DNA from: Stropharia rugosoannulata
Taxonomy: Eukaryota; Basidiomycota; Agaricomycetes; Agaricales; Strophariaceae
Direction of reading: 5' to 3'
NCBI GenBank assembly: GCA_028532985.1
Contig: JANCIK010000011.1
Span: 620,001-684,000, forward strand
DNA: 64,000 nucleotides
Shown one piece after another: positions 12,858 through 21,654 of this stretch. The position numbers and the translations under genes were made by a program. Each line of letters opens with the position of its first letter. Position 1 is the first letter of the stretch. The notes under the pieces are model-generated. The model was not told the origin of the DNA. It was given only the letters and a program-made list of their open reading frames with translations, and searched no databases.

Positions 12858-15800
12858 TCAACGGGAGTTTTCCCAATCATCGAGAGCGGCATTCTCTTCT
12901 AACTCCGTGGCGTCCTTCCATTCATTACTTTCAGGACCTTCATCTCGCCATGCAATGAGTAGCTTGCGTCGACCTCTAGAAATTTTTTCATCCAGTATTT
13001 TGTCAACATAATGTTCAACCTCTCCATCGACTACCACTGTCTCGGGGATTTTTCTTGCGCGTTGTGGGAAGGATATGTCATCATTGGGTTTGTAAGGTTT
13101 AATTAGAGAAGAATGAAAAGTTGGGAATTCGCGAGAGTTAGGAATGTTTAAGGTGACCGTAGACGCATCCTTGTTAACTCGCGTGACAGTAAAAGGACCG
13201 TCAAATCGAGGCATAAGTTTGTCCGCCCTCCTTTCGTCAGGGTTCCTGAATTTGCGTCTTCTATTAACTGTGTCCAGTAGTACCTGTTGGCCTTCTTTGT
13301 ACTCAGGGTCATCTTTACGATGTTTATTTGCATGATGTGCTTGAGAGATCTTAGCGAGCATTAAATTATCCTGTGCATCGAGAGTATCCATGCGCAATTG
13401 TTGAATAACCTTTTCGGCTGTCATGTCCCCGCATGCTTGTTCAGTGTCTTCACGAGTTATTATTGGAGGTATAACACGGGCTGATTTGCCTAGCCGTAAT
13501 TCAAATCCTGAGTAACCTGTGGATGTATTCTTTGTAGACATAATATGAAATCGGATGCGTGGTAGAGCACGTTTCCAATGTTTTTGGTTACGTTCAACGT
13601 GGAATCGGATAGCCTGATTAATCGTCTTATTAGTGCGTTCACTTGCACCATCCGTTTGTGGGTGAAATGCCGAGGACATCTTTATTTTTATCCCCAGCAA
13701 AAGAGTAAATGCTTTCCAGAAACGAGACATAAAAAGTTTATCACGGTCACATACTATATTGATAGGGAGTCCATTTTCGCAGTACCAGTTGTCAAAGAAT
13801 AGTACAGCTAAGTCTTCTGCCTCAATATCCATGCGGCATGCCACAATTCTGATGTCAGCACCTAGTCTGTCAGTTATCGAGAGAATACAGTCTGCCCCAT
13901 TATCCTCTGGTAGTGGTCCAATAAAGTCCATAGTTATGTCTTCAAGGCGGTTGTCTGGAATGGGAAGCGGGTGAAGAGGACCTGATCGTTGTTGAGTTGA
14001 CGATTTGTTGCGTTGACATGCGTCACACCCTGGAACATAACCTCGCTCTAATTGCATGCGCATGTGTGGCCAAAAATAGGAGCGCCTGATGGTGTCATAC
14101 GTTTTAGCGAACCCGAAATGTCCTAATGCGTCATGGGCAATGCGGAAAATATGTTCTCTAACTCCGCAATTGGCAGGTACTATTAAACGTTCACCAAGGA
14201 ACCATAATCCATTCCTTACAGTGAGAATAGGCATGCCACGCTTGGCCGTCATAAGCTTCTGACACCATTCATCTTTTAAGTAGGCATTACGCATATCCTG
14301 CACCATACTGTCAGACATGTTTGCTGAAAAGCTGTTATCATCAAGGGACGGTCGTTCTGCTAATGCCATTACTGAACACCATATATCAAAACGGGGTAAG
14401 GCCACGTTTGCAATTATAAGCTCTTCATTGTCAGCAAATCCATATGGATGTTTAGCTGCTGCCTCTGCGTCTCGTAGTTCTTGTAATGAGTGCGGGTATC
14501 GTGACAAGGCATCTGCCACAGAATTTGCTGATCCTTTTAAGTACACAAATTTGCAGTTATAAATAGAGAGTTCTTCCATCCATCTTGCTTGGCGACGGGA
14601 TAAATGTTTTTGTGTATTGAAATTAAGTAAGGTCTTATGATCTGTGTATACCAGGAACTCAGAACCTAGTAAGTCAGTCTTCCAACGTCGTAGTGCTCTA
14701 ATAATAGCCAACAACTCCTTTTCATGCGTTGGGTAATGTAATTCCGGCCCTTTGAAGGTCATCGAGTCAAAAGCTACTGGTCGAGCTGTTTTCCAAGAAT
14801 CTCCGAAGGCCAATACTGCGCCTGAACATGTGTCGCTTGCGTCGGTTGTCAGGAATATTTTCTTTGAGGTATCATCGTGGTCAATTGTAGTTAAGCATTC
14901 ACGAGAGACAACAATGTCTTTAATAGATTGAAAGGCTGATTGATAATGTTTGTCCCATTTAGGGAAACAGTGTTCCGATGCCTTGGTTGTAAGCTCATCT
15001 AAGACCTTTGTATGAGCGGCCAACTTTGGTAAGAAGGCACTTAAGTACCGAACAAGTCCTAGGAAGCCGCGGGCCTCTTTGGCGGATGTTGGTGCTGGCC
15101 AGTCGAGAATTTTTGTAACCTTCTTGTCACATGCTTCAATTCCTCGTTGTGAAATCTTGTGACCAAGAAATTCCACTTCATAAGCAAAGAGGGCAGTTTT
15201 ACGTTCATTACAATATAGTCGATTTTGTTTAAGTGCCTGGAGTACTTTGCGAACATTCTCCATATGTTCTTTAAGTGATGATGACCAGATAATAATGTCA
15301 TCTAAATATACATGGCAGATACGTCCAAGTAGATGGCGAAGAGCTGTTGTCAGACGGCGTTGCTGTATAGCTGGTGAATTGCGGAAACCCATGGGCATTA
15401 CTGTCCATTCATATGCACCAAATGGTGTGGAGACCGCGGTATATTTGATGCTGTCTGGATGCATCCGTGTTTGGAAGAATGCATCTGTCATGTCGATCTT
15501 TGCCCAGATCTTTCCTTTTGCGCAATCACGCAAAATATCATCAACTTTGGGAAGTGGGAAATTATCGGGCACTGTATTGTCATTGAGAGCTCGATAATCA
15601 CAGACCCATCGCATTTTAGCCTTTGGATCTGGCTTGGGAACCAGGAAAGACGGGGATATAAATGGGCTGCTGGAGGGACGAATGAACCCGCAATCTAAGC
15701 GTTGCAGTATCAATTCCCGAAATGCCTCGTGAAACTTGCGAGGGCATGAGTAATTACGTGAGAGAATTGTCTGTTCAGCATTTTTAATACGTATGTGTGC

Positions 15801-18680
15801 AAGCTCGTCTGTTGGAAGTAGGTCTGCATGAGGGATAGGCTGAAAAATTTCTTTAAACTCCGCCTTTAAAGTTTTCTCTGTTGACTGTAATAATTGTTGT
15901 GAGGCTAGCTCTTCAATACGATGTGTGATCAACTGTACGGCTGCTACTATCAAGGTCGATGTTGAGGACAGGCGTGGTTTTGGGTGCCGATTGAGTCTGG
16001 CTCGAACTGAAATCAACTTAGCTTTCAATTCTGTCATCATGATTTGCCGTGCATTTTCAAATTTCTTGGCTTGTGCACGACGTTTGAATACTGGTCTGGG
16101 AACTCCACGGAATTTCTTTCGCAGCGAGATATGTCTTTTCTTAGTAAATCTCTCATTTATCAAGTCCCAACCTGTGTTTGCGCAAATGACTGTATTCCAG
16201 TTACCGGCATCTATCAAATTATTATGTACAAGGAGAGGGCGGCCTAACAGCATCGGGACACTAAGCCCAGGGGATATCACCGCTCGCACTGGTAAGTTGA
16301 GGTGGAAGGTATCGCAACGCGAGGAAAGGTGTAGCACAACAAAATGAGTCATAAACGAAGAGGGCTGTCCATTACTCCATGGCCCTAGGGCTGGTATTGG
16401 TTCGTCTAGTTCTAAATGATCCAGAGCAATTCCATTAGCAAACTCTTCTGAAATAAGCACGAAGGGGCAGCCACTGTCAAGCATGACGGTCTCGCGCACC
16501 ACATCATTCGATTCTCGTGAACTGCGAATGTTAACTTTCCACCAATGATGACTTGTCATCAATGGTTGGGAAGTTACACCGTCTGACTCTGAGAAAGTAC
16601 AAGTACTCACGTCGTGATCGTCTGAACGACGACGTTCCTCGTCCGTGTCTAGCTCGTCATCCTCCTCAGAGTCGCCAGACTCGACCGAGACGTTTCGCAT
16701 CGCACGCGTAGCACCAACAACGAGGTCAACATCAGGTGGAAGAACAGCAGCCGTGACCTTTGTAGACGCTGATTTGCTGGTAGATGCCCCTTCCGTAATG
16801 AGTTCTTCAATTGCCGCAGTAGTAGAAGGAGACACCGGTCTACGACGGGGGCGAGGCGGTTCTGAAAAGGCACGATCATGTTTAAACGAGGCGTCTGGGG
16901 GGGTAGAGTGTCGAGGTTTATCACGCTTTGATCTGTGGGCAGCTCTGTACTCTGCAACGGCTCGCTTCAAGTAGTCGGCATCGACGAGGGAGGCAAGGGT
17001 TGAGTCTTTCCTAATTTTCTCAATTATGATGTGATCCGCGTATGCTTCCGTTCGTTCTTGGTACTTGTCGCCACGAGCCCAAGGTAAGGGACAATGTTCC
17101 GCTTGGTGATCAGCCAAGACTTCACGACAGTTAAAACAACCCCGCGTAAGACGAAGGATGGCTCGCTCGGAGTCTGATAAACCAGGTGCCATTGGAACAC
17201 CTTCATCTTTCCACCGACGCCAAAGGTCCTGCTTTTCTCGAGACCAAGAGTTCCAACCGCGAGCGCCAGTTCTGCGCGGGCTACGATCTCTTGTGTAACG
17301 ATCGTTACGCATGTCTCCGTTACGCATGTCTCCTCGTGTGCCTAATGGGGTCCAATTTGAATTAGACGCACCCGTCGATCGAGGGGGTGGTGCCTGGGTA
17401 ACAGCGCCCACAAACGACGATGAAGAGCGCATACGCTTGGCGTTATAATCGTCTGAACCATCGTCCTGCCTGTCTCGCTTTGGTGCGCCGCCACGGGACC
17501 AGATTCCGGATTGAACCTTATTCAGCGTCATGCACCATTGATGAAATTCATAGGTGTCAACCCGCTTTGCGAAGTCTAGGTGTTCTGGGAGCTCCAGGTA
17601 GTCATTGATCTCTTTTAACAATCCGACCTGCATGATCTCCTTGAGCTTTGCAGTCGACGACTCGTATGGTGTTCCACGGAGTAGGTTGTTGTTGTACAAG
17701 AGACGGGATTTGTATGCGTCAACTGTTTCTGAGGAGCTCATATGGCGTTGTATCTGCTGACGATGAATGCGTCTATCCCAACCATCTTCCAAGAACTGAT
17801 TGCGTAACACTTTGAAAAATTCAGCGACCGTCCAAGTATCCGTCGTGTCCCAGCCTTTCTCATCACGCTCGGAATCGATCCAGTGCGACATGCTGACGTT
17901 CTCTGTGAATGCAAGGTAAACCTGTTCAAGCTTCTTCTTTTCGTCTAACGGTGATTTCTTGGCTGCGAAGAATCGCTCAATAGCTTTCTCGTATTGTGAG
18001 AGCACGGCTGGTGTAGCCTCGCCCGCTGAGAGTTGAGGTATAAGAGAAGAACTGTTATCGTTAACGACCTTGGCGAACGCCGTATTTGAAGACATGTTGC
18101 TGGTATGGAATTTGATTACTGTTTCAATTCGGTCGTCTTCTGAAGATGACGAAGACTCGTCTGGTACAGGTGAGCTGGGTTTGTGACGGACAGGTTCTGG
18201 AGACTCCGAAATCGGTGTGAGCGAGGTTAATCTGGTGTTGGGGTCTTGTGCCTGTACGGATCTGGTTCTTCTGAACGGTGGTAGTGATGAACCGTCCAAC
18301 AACTGGTCACCGTGTTGAGAACTTCTTGTATGTCTACGTGGCGCGTCCAGCTCGAAGTCGCGTTTCAGGAACTCTGTGGGTTCGGTATTCGTCAGAATCT
18401 GGTCTTCGCATAACTGGTCTGATAAACGGTGCTCAAGAAAAAAATTTCTAGGCTTTCTGGTAGTGACATTCTGGTAAATTGGGCTCGTAGCATCAAACTG
18501 GTCTGGTCTGGTCTCGTAGTACAATGAAAGCTCGTTAAACGATTCTTCCCCGCTGATATCCGCCAAGGCGGGCATCGAAATAGATATTTCTTTGTCATCT
18601 AAAGTGCATATATGCACTAAATTTCCACCGTAGTTGTTGCCAGTAGCATCGACCAAGTGGTGAATCATTTCCCAGAACAA
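12858..18680 (-). CDS. Gag-Pol polyprotein of the Gypsy/chromovirus element
   Basis: A single 1940-codon frame without frameshift, starting 39 bp inside the 5' LTR. Approximate residues: gag domain (capsid-like) to about 500; a variant zinc knuckle CX2CX6HX4C (CFNC...H...C) near 513-528; aspartic protease with LDSGCPFVLIS near 730; reverse transcriptase from about 1010 with the YLDDIII active site near 1123; RNase H beginning TTDASDTCSGAV near 1280; integrase HHCC finger (HDALGHFG...CDACQRN) near 1510-1560; DDE core MDFIGP...VCDRDK...GASERTNK near 1583-1680; C-terminal chromodomain (EHYVDKILDEK...LLIAWRDEGPESNEW) near 1885-1937. The fused gag-pol needs no frameshift for expression. Chromodomains of this family steer integration to particular chromatin. 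All catalytic motifs look intact. Confidence 0.96.
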   Translation of the reverse strand: MFWEMIHHLVDATGNNYGGNLVHICTLDDKEISISMPALADISGEESFNELSLYYETRPDQFDATSPIYQNVTTRKPRNFFLEHRLSDQLCEDQILTNTEPTEFLKRDFELDAPRRHTRSSQHGDQLLDGSSLPPFRRTRSVQAQDPNTRLTSLTPISESPEPVRHKPSSPVPDESSSSSEDDRIETVIKFHTSNMSSNTAFAKVVNDNSSSLIPQLSAGEATPAVLSQYEKAIERFFAAKKSPLDEKKKLEQVYLAFTENVSMSHWIDSERDEKGWDTTDTWTVAEFFKVLRNQFLEDGWDRRIHRQQIQRHMSSSETVDAYKSRLLYNNNLLRGTPYESSTAKLKEIMQVGLLKEINDYLELPEHLDFAKRVDTYEFHQWCMTLNKVQSGIWSRGGAPKRDRQDDGSDDYNAKRMRSSSSFVGAVTQAPPPRSTGASNSNWTPLGTRGDMRNGDMRNDRYTRDRSPRRTGARGWNSWSREKQDLWRRWKDEGVPMAPGLSDSERAILRLTRGCFNCREVLADHQAEHCPLPWARGDKYQERTEAYADHIIIEKIRKDSTLASLVDADYLKRAVAEYRAAHRSKRDKPRHSTPPDASFKHDRAFSEPPRPRRRPVSPSTTAAIEELITEGASTSKSASTKVTAAVLPPDVDLVVGATRAMRNVSVESGDSEEDDELDTDEERRRSDDHDVSTCTFSESDGVTSQPLMTSHHWWKVNIRSSRESNDVVRETVMLDSGCPFVLISEEFANGIALDHLELDEPIPALGPWSNGQPSSFMTHFVVLHLSSRCDTFHLNLPVRAVISPGLSVPMLLGRPLLVHNNLIDAGNWNTVICANTGWDLINERFTKKRHISLRKKFRGVPRPVFKRRAQAKKFENARQIMMTELKAKLISVRARLNRHPKPRLSSTSTLIVAAVQLITHRIEELASQQLLQSTEKTLKAEFKEIFQPIPHADLLPTDELAHIRIKNAEQTILSRNYSCPRKFHEAFRELILQRLDCGFIRPSSSPFISPSFLVPKPDPKAKMRWVCDYRALNDNTVPDNFPLPKVDDILRDCAKGKIWAKIDMTDAFFQTRMHPDSIKYTAVSTPFGAYEWTVMPMGFRNSPAIQQRRLTTALRHLLGRICHVYLDDIIIWSSSLKEHMENVRKVLQALKQNRLYCNERKTALFAYEVEFLGHKISQRGIEACDKKVTKILDWPAPTSAKEARGFLGLVRYLSAFLPKLAAHTKVLDELTTKASEHCFPKWDKHYQSAFQSIKDIVVSRECLTTIDHDDTSKKIFLTTDASDTCSGAVLAFGDSWKTARPVAFDSMTFKGPELHYPTHEKELLAIIRALRRWKTDLLGSEFLVYTDHKTLLNFNTQKHLSRRQARWMEELSIYNCKFVYLKGSANSVADALSRYPHSLQELRDAEAAAKHPYGFADNEELIIANVALPRFDIWCSVMALAERPSLDDNSFSANMSDSMVQDMRNAYLKDEWCQKLMTAKRGMPILTVRNGLWFLGERLIVPANCGVREHIFRIAHDALGHFGFAKTYDTIRRSYFWPHMRMQLERGYVPGCDACQRNKSSTQQRSGPLHPLPIPDNRLEDITMDFIGPLPEDNGADCILSITDRLGADIRIVACRMDIEAEDLAVLFFDNWYCENGLPINIVCDRDKLFMSRFWKAFTLLLGIKIKMSSAFHPQTDGASERTNKTINQAIRFHVERNQKHWKRALPRIRFHIMSTKNTSTGYSGFELRLGKSARVIPPIITREDTEQACGDMTAEKVIQQLRMDTLDAQDNLMLAKISQAHHANKHRKDDPEYKEGQQVLLDTVNRRRKFRNPDERRADKLMPRFDGPFTVTRVNKDASTVTLNIPNSREFPTFHSSLIKPYKPNDDISFPQRARKIPETVVVDGEVEHYVDKILDEKISRGRRKLLIAWRDEGPESNEWKDATELEENAALDDWENSR

Positions 18681-18718
18681 GCCTTGTGAAACACGCGCGC
18701 ACGAAAACTCAAAAAAAG

Positions 18719-19037
18719 TGAAAAACCGCTAAGGCGGAAACACTAGAAGGCTAGCCCAGCAAGAGAGAGAGAGCGTCTTCGAGACGCGTACGAGAACCTA
18801 GCAACAAAGGAACTCAGGAGCGACGGAAGCGAGAACTCACAGGACAACGACGGAGTTTGGATGCGCGTGTGATTCGGAAGAACTAGCGACGAGTACAGGG
18901 GAGCTACCAGACGACGAGTGCTACGCAAAAGAACACAGGAAGAAAGGGGGAAAAGAAAGATGATGTCCGATCAAGTGCCCTTGTGCTTTATACGAGCTGT
19001 CTCGCGCACGTGCTCACGTGTAAGGACCATCCTTACA
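18719..19037 (-). repeat. 5' LTR of the Gypsy element (promoter LTR)
   Basis: 319 bp, identical by eye to the 3' LTR. It carries the element's probable promoter: a TATAAAG box at about 18996-19002, preceded on the sense strand by CACGTGAGCACGTG and the terminal hairpin. Immediately inside the element the sense strand reads CTTTTTTTGAGTTTTCG. This does not begin with the usual TGG of a tRNA primer-binding site. Confidence 0.94.
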
Positions 19038-20235
19038 GCCCCCTCTATTAACAGTATTAACGGACATGCATTTCAGATCTGCATGTGGCTCTGCCGATTA
19101 TACTTGTCCGCGCCACACCCTACGGTGAGCATCCAGAAAGCTCCTGGTTCCGGTATTCGGAACGGCAGGACGCGTTCCTTCCTGGGGGACTCTATGTGCG
19201 GCGCAACGGCTTCCACTGGCCAATCTACTGTCAATAGCAGTCGTCTTACTCTTACATTTCAGATAACCAGAACCGCAACCTTTATATGAGAGGGATGCAG
19301 CCCTGTCCGCAGTCATTAACCCGTGCTCCTATTAAGCAGAGTGGGTGCTGGACATGGGCTGCGAAGACGTTCGAAGGCGTATAACAGATATCAAAAGTCA
19401 CAAATGGCAAGAACCATCGAGGCATACGCGTGGTAGTGCGCCCGCGCCACGCAAATCCGGCTGTCATGGCCAGGGAGTCACATCCTCAGGGTGATGTAGA
19501 TCTGGAAGATCTCACAGTAACCCAACACTTATCTGAATCGAACTATTTCGTAAATCGATTCTCTCAACTGAAAGTTCAATTTTTCGGGAGTATGAACCTC
19601 TACTGGTCTCTATAATTTCGCCTATAACAAGACATCATCAGTGGTCTGTAAGGTGCGCTATTTGCGTGCGCACAGAAAAGATCCATTTGGTATAGGTCCA
19701 CGGAATATCTTTAGGTTTCGGGCGTAATAGCAAGAATATTCTGGAGAGAACTCGGTTGGCCTCAGGAGTTAGGAGAAGTTTTACATTTTATTTATATATA
19801 CATACTTTTACAGTATAAAAGGATGCCGTGTACATGTAGCTAGGCAGTTAATTTACGACCCACCTTCGTTTTACCATCCACAGCTCAGTTGCAATAAGTC
19901 TATAGAGCCTTACCTCGTCAAATTCACTCTACATTAGTCAATCATTTATTCTCTTATTTCTCTGCCTTGAACTACCCTCAAGACGACCCCACCAGTCGTC
20001 GCTCGCTCTTACACAAACATTAACAAAATCTTACAGGTCATTATTAATTTAATGCTAAGACTTAAAACAAAAAATTACTTAGTACAATATTGCTAAACTT
20101 TTTCAGCCGTGTCGTTCGAGTTGCTTGATACCTGTGACCGTGGTAGTATAACTGATATTCGACACTACATTGACATACATGATAAGTACAGACGATTACC
20201 TTCCAAACATATAGGATAGTTTATACCAATTGACA
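19038..20235. other. Intergenic region between Gypsy element and isomerase gene
   Basis: Begins with the right copy of the 5-bp target duplication (GCCCC). The rest is AT-rich with no reading frame that shows a domain. Bases 19780-20230 are the 3' flank of the minus-strand isomerase gene. Nothing else was recognised. Confidence 0.45.
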
Positions 20236-21374
20236 TTAAAGCTTTGACAAAGAAGTTCGGACAGTCAGTGCAGGGAACGTTGGCTTCTCCTTCTTGAGAT
20301 TAGCCTTGAGCAGCGTCGATATATCCTATTGAACATGTCAGAGATAATGGCAAGCTGCAGCGACATGCGGGCCTACGTTAGTAAGTAAAGCAGCCGCATT
20401 CCAGGCACCAGTATAAGCCAGGTTCTCCGAAACGCTGTATCGCATGCATGATCAATACAAGCTAGTCAATGTGACGCAGAAAACAACACTCGCCTGTGGT
20501 CCCGCGCATGAGTGATGAGATGCTTTGACCCCGACACGGCAATGGGGCTTTTTCCCGCTATGAATTTGGCAAGCTCCAGCGCCTCTTTCACAACCTCCTC
20601 GCGCCCACCCGCTACCACTCTCGATACAAGCCCGAGCTTCTCAGCCTCCGCTGCCGAGAACCCACGCGCCGTGTAAGTCAGCTCGCGCAGCAGCGAGTGG
20701 TTGCCAGTGATTTTTGGTAGGTAGGCGAGCGTGCCGATATCCGGTGCGAGCCCGATGTCGACCTCCTACAACTCATAGTGTCACCACCTGGCACGGCGCG
20801 TTGTGGACAGGAGGAACTCACCTTGATAGCGAAGACTGCGTTGGACGCGGCGTACCGGATGTCGCACGCGCCTATAATGTCGACCCCGAGGCCGATGACG
20901 TGACCGTGCAGCGCGGCGATGACAGGGAACGGTGCCCGCTCCGGTGCGCCTATGTCTTGCTGGAAGGCCAGGAGCATCTTACGCGTCGCCAGCGACGTCC
21001 GCGCTCCATCAGAGACGGTTTCTGTGCCATTCGACCCCATAGCCGCCGCATCGTTCACTAGGTCCGCAAAATCTGCATAAGCGGGTTCAGCCAAGAACAT
21101 TGCGACGTACAGTCCAGCCCGGCAGTGAAGATCTTGTCAAAGCTCGACGAAAGCACCGCAGCGCGCACGTCGTATCCGTCTGCCACTAGTGTGTCAAACA
21201 GCTTGCCGTAGGCGACCCAGAACTCCTTGCAGAAGGCATTGACGGGTGCTCTATAGCAATGGTTAATTTCGACACAATGACACGGTTTCTGCCTACGCAC
21301 CGAGACAGCTCAATGTGCAAGACTTGTGGTGACGGCTCAGAGACCTTGATCCATTTTGAAGTGTACTGTGACAT
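20236..21374 (-). CDS. Peroxisomal delta3,5-delta2,4-dienoyl-CoA isomerase (ECH1/DCI-like, crotonase family)
   Basis: Six exons (21301-21374, 21111-21250, 20822-21072, 20494-20765, 20377-20434, 20236-20325) sum to 885 nt, about 294 aa. Seen: the crotonase core with KIFTAGLD (oxyanion-hole strand), VIAALHGHVIGLGVDIIGACDIRYA, then EVDIGLAPDIGTLAYLPKITGN. The D of EVDIGLAPD is the extra acidic residue expected for dienoyl-CoA isomerases. ARDHSVSENLAYTGAWN matches the family's C-terminal helix. The protein ends in Ser-Lys-Leu, a PTS1 signal, so it should act in peroxisomal beta-oxidation of unsaturated fatty acids with odd-numbered double bonds. Intron 4 (20435-20493) uses a GC donor (GCGAGT). 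Intron 2 is only 38 bp. The N-terminus starts at the ATG at 21374. Confidence 0.9.
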
Positions 21375-21654
21375 CACTACTCAATAATCCCAGTGAAAGA
21401 GAGATAATAGCACAAAGTAGTAGACAACCTTGGTCCAAGACGGAGGTAGATGGTGGTTCGGGTAAGAGAGTGTTTTATAATAGCCGAATAAAAATAACGT
21501 GCATGTGTTTATCGCAGAGAATACTTATGTTAATCCAATTTCCATGATTGGCATAGGTTAAACTTTCGTAGACGGTAAATCGAGTGGCCTATGAAGATGA
21601 CAGCGGTCATTCATTCACGGAGAAAAACAAATAGATTCGGAGGACCGAACCACT
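21375..21654. other. Short spacer: isomerase promoter side and Ssz1 3' flank
   Basis: 280 bp between two minus-strand genes, so it must hold the SSZ1-like terminator region and the isomerase promoter. No distinctive element was seen. Confidence 0.4.

Larger units (their letters stand above)
12301..19037 (-). mobile_element. Complete LTR retrotransposon, Ty3/Gypsy superfamily, chromovirus type
   Basis: A 6737-bp element transcribed on the minus strand. Both ends are 319-bp direct LTRs with TG...CA termini that I find identical by eye. The flanks carry a 5-bp target-site duplication, GCCCC, at 12296-12300 and 19038-19042. One uninterrupted 1940-codon gag-pol frame lies between the LTRs and ends in a chromodomain. 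A polypurine tract abuts the 3' LTR. Domain order is protease, reverse transcriptase, RNase H, integrase, which defines Ty3/Gypsy; the terminal chromodomain places it among chromoviruses. Identical LTRs plus an open frame imply a recent and possibly still competent insertion. Confidence 0.96.

Noticed and set aside
21073..21110. Frameshift in the isomerase gene near 21100
   Set aside because: A 38-bp GT-AG intron explains the frame change and gives a spacing to the next block that fits ECH1 proteins.
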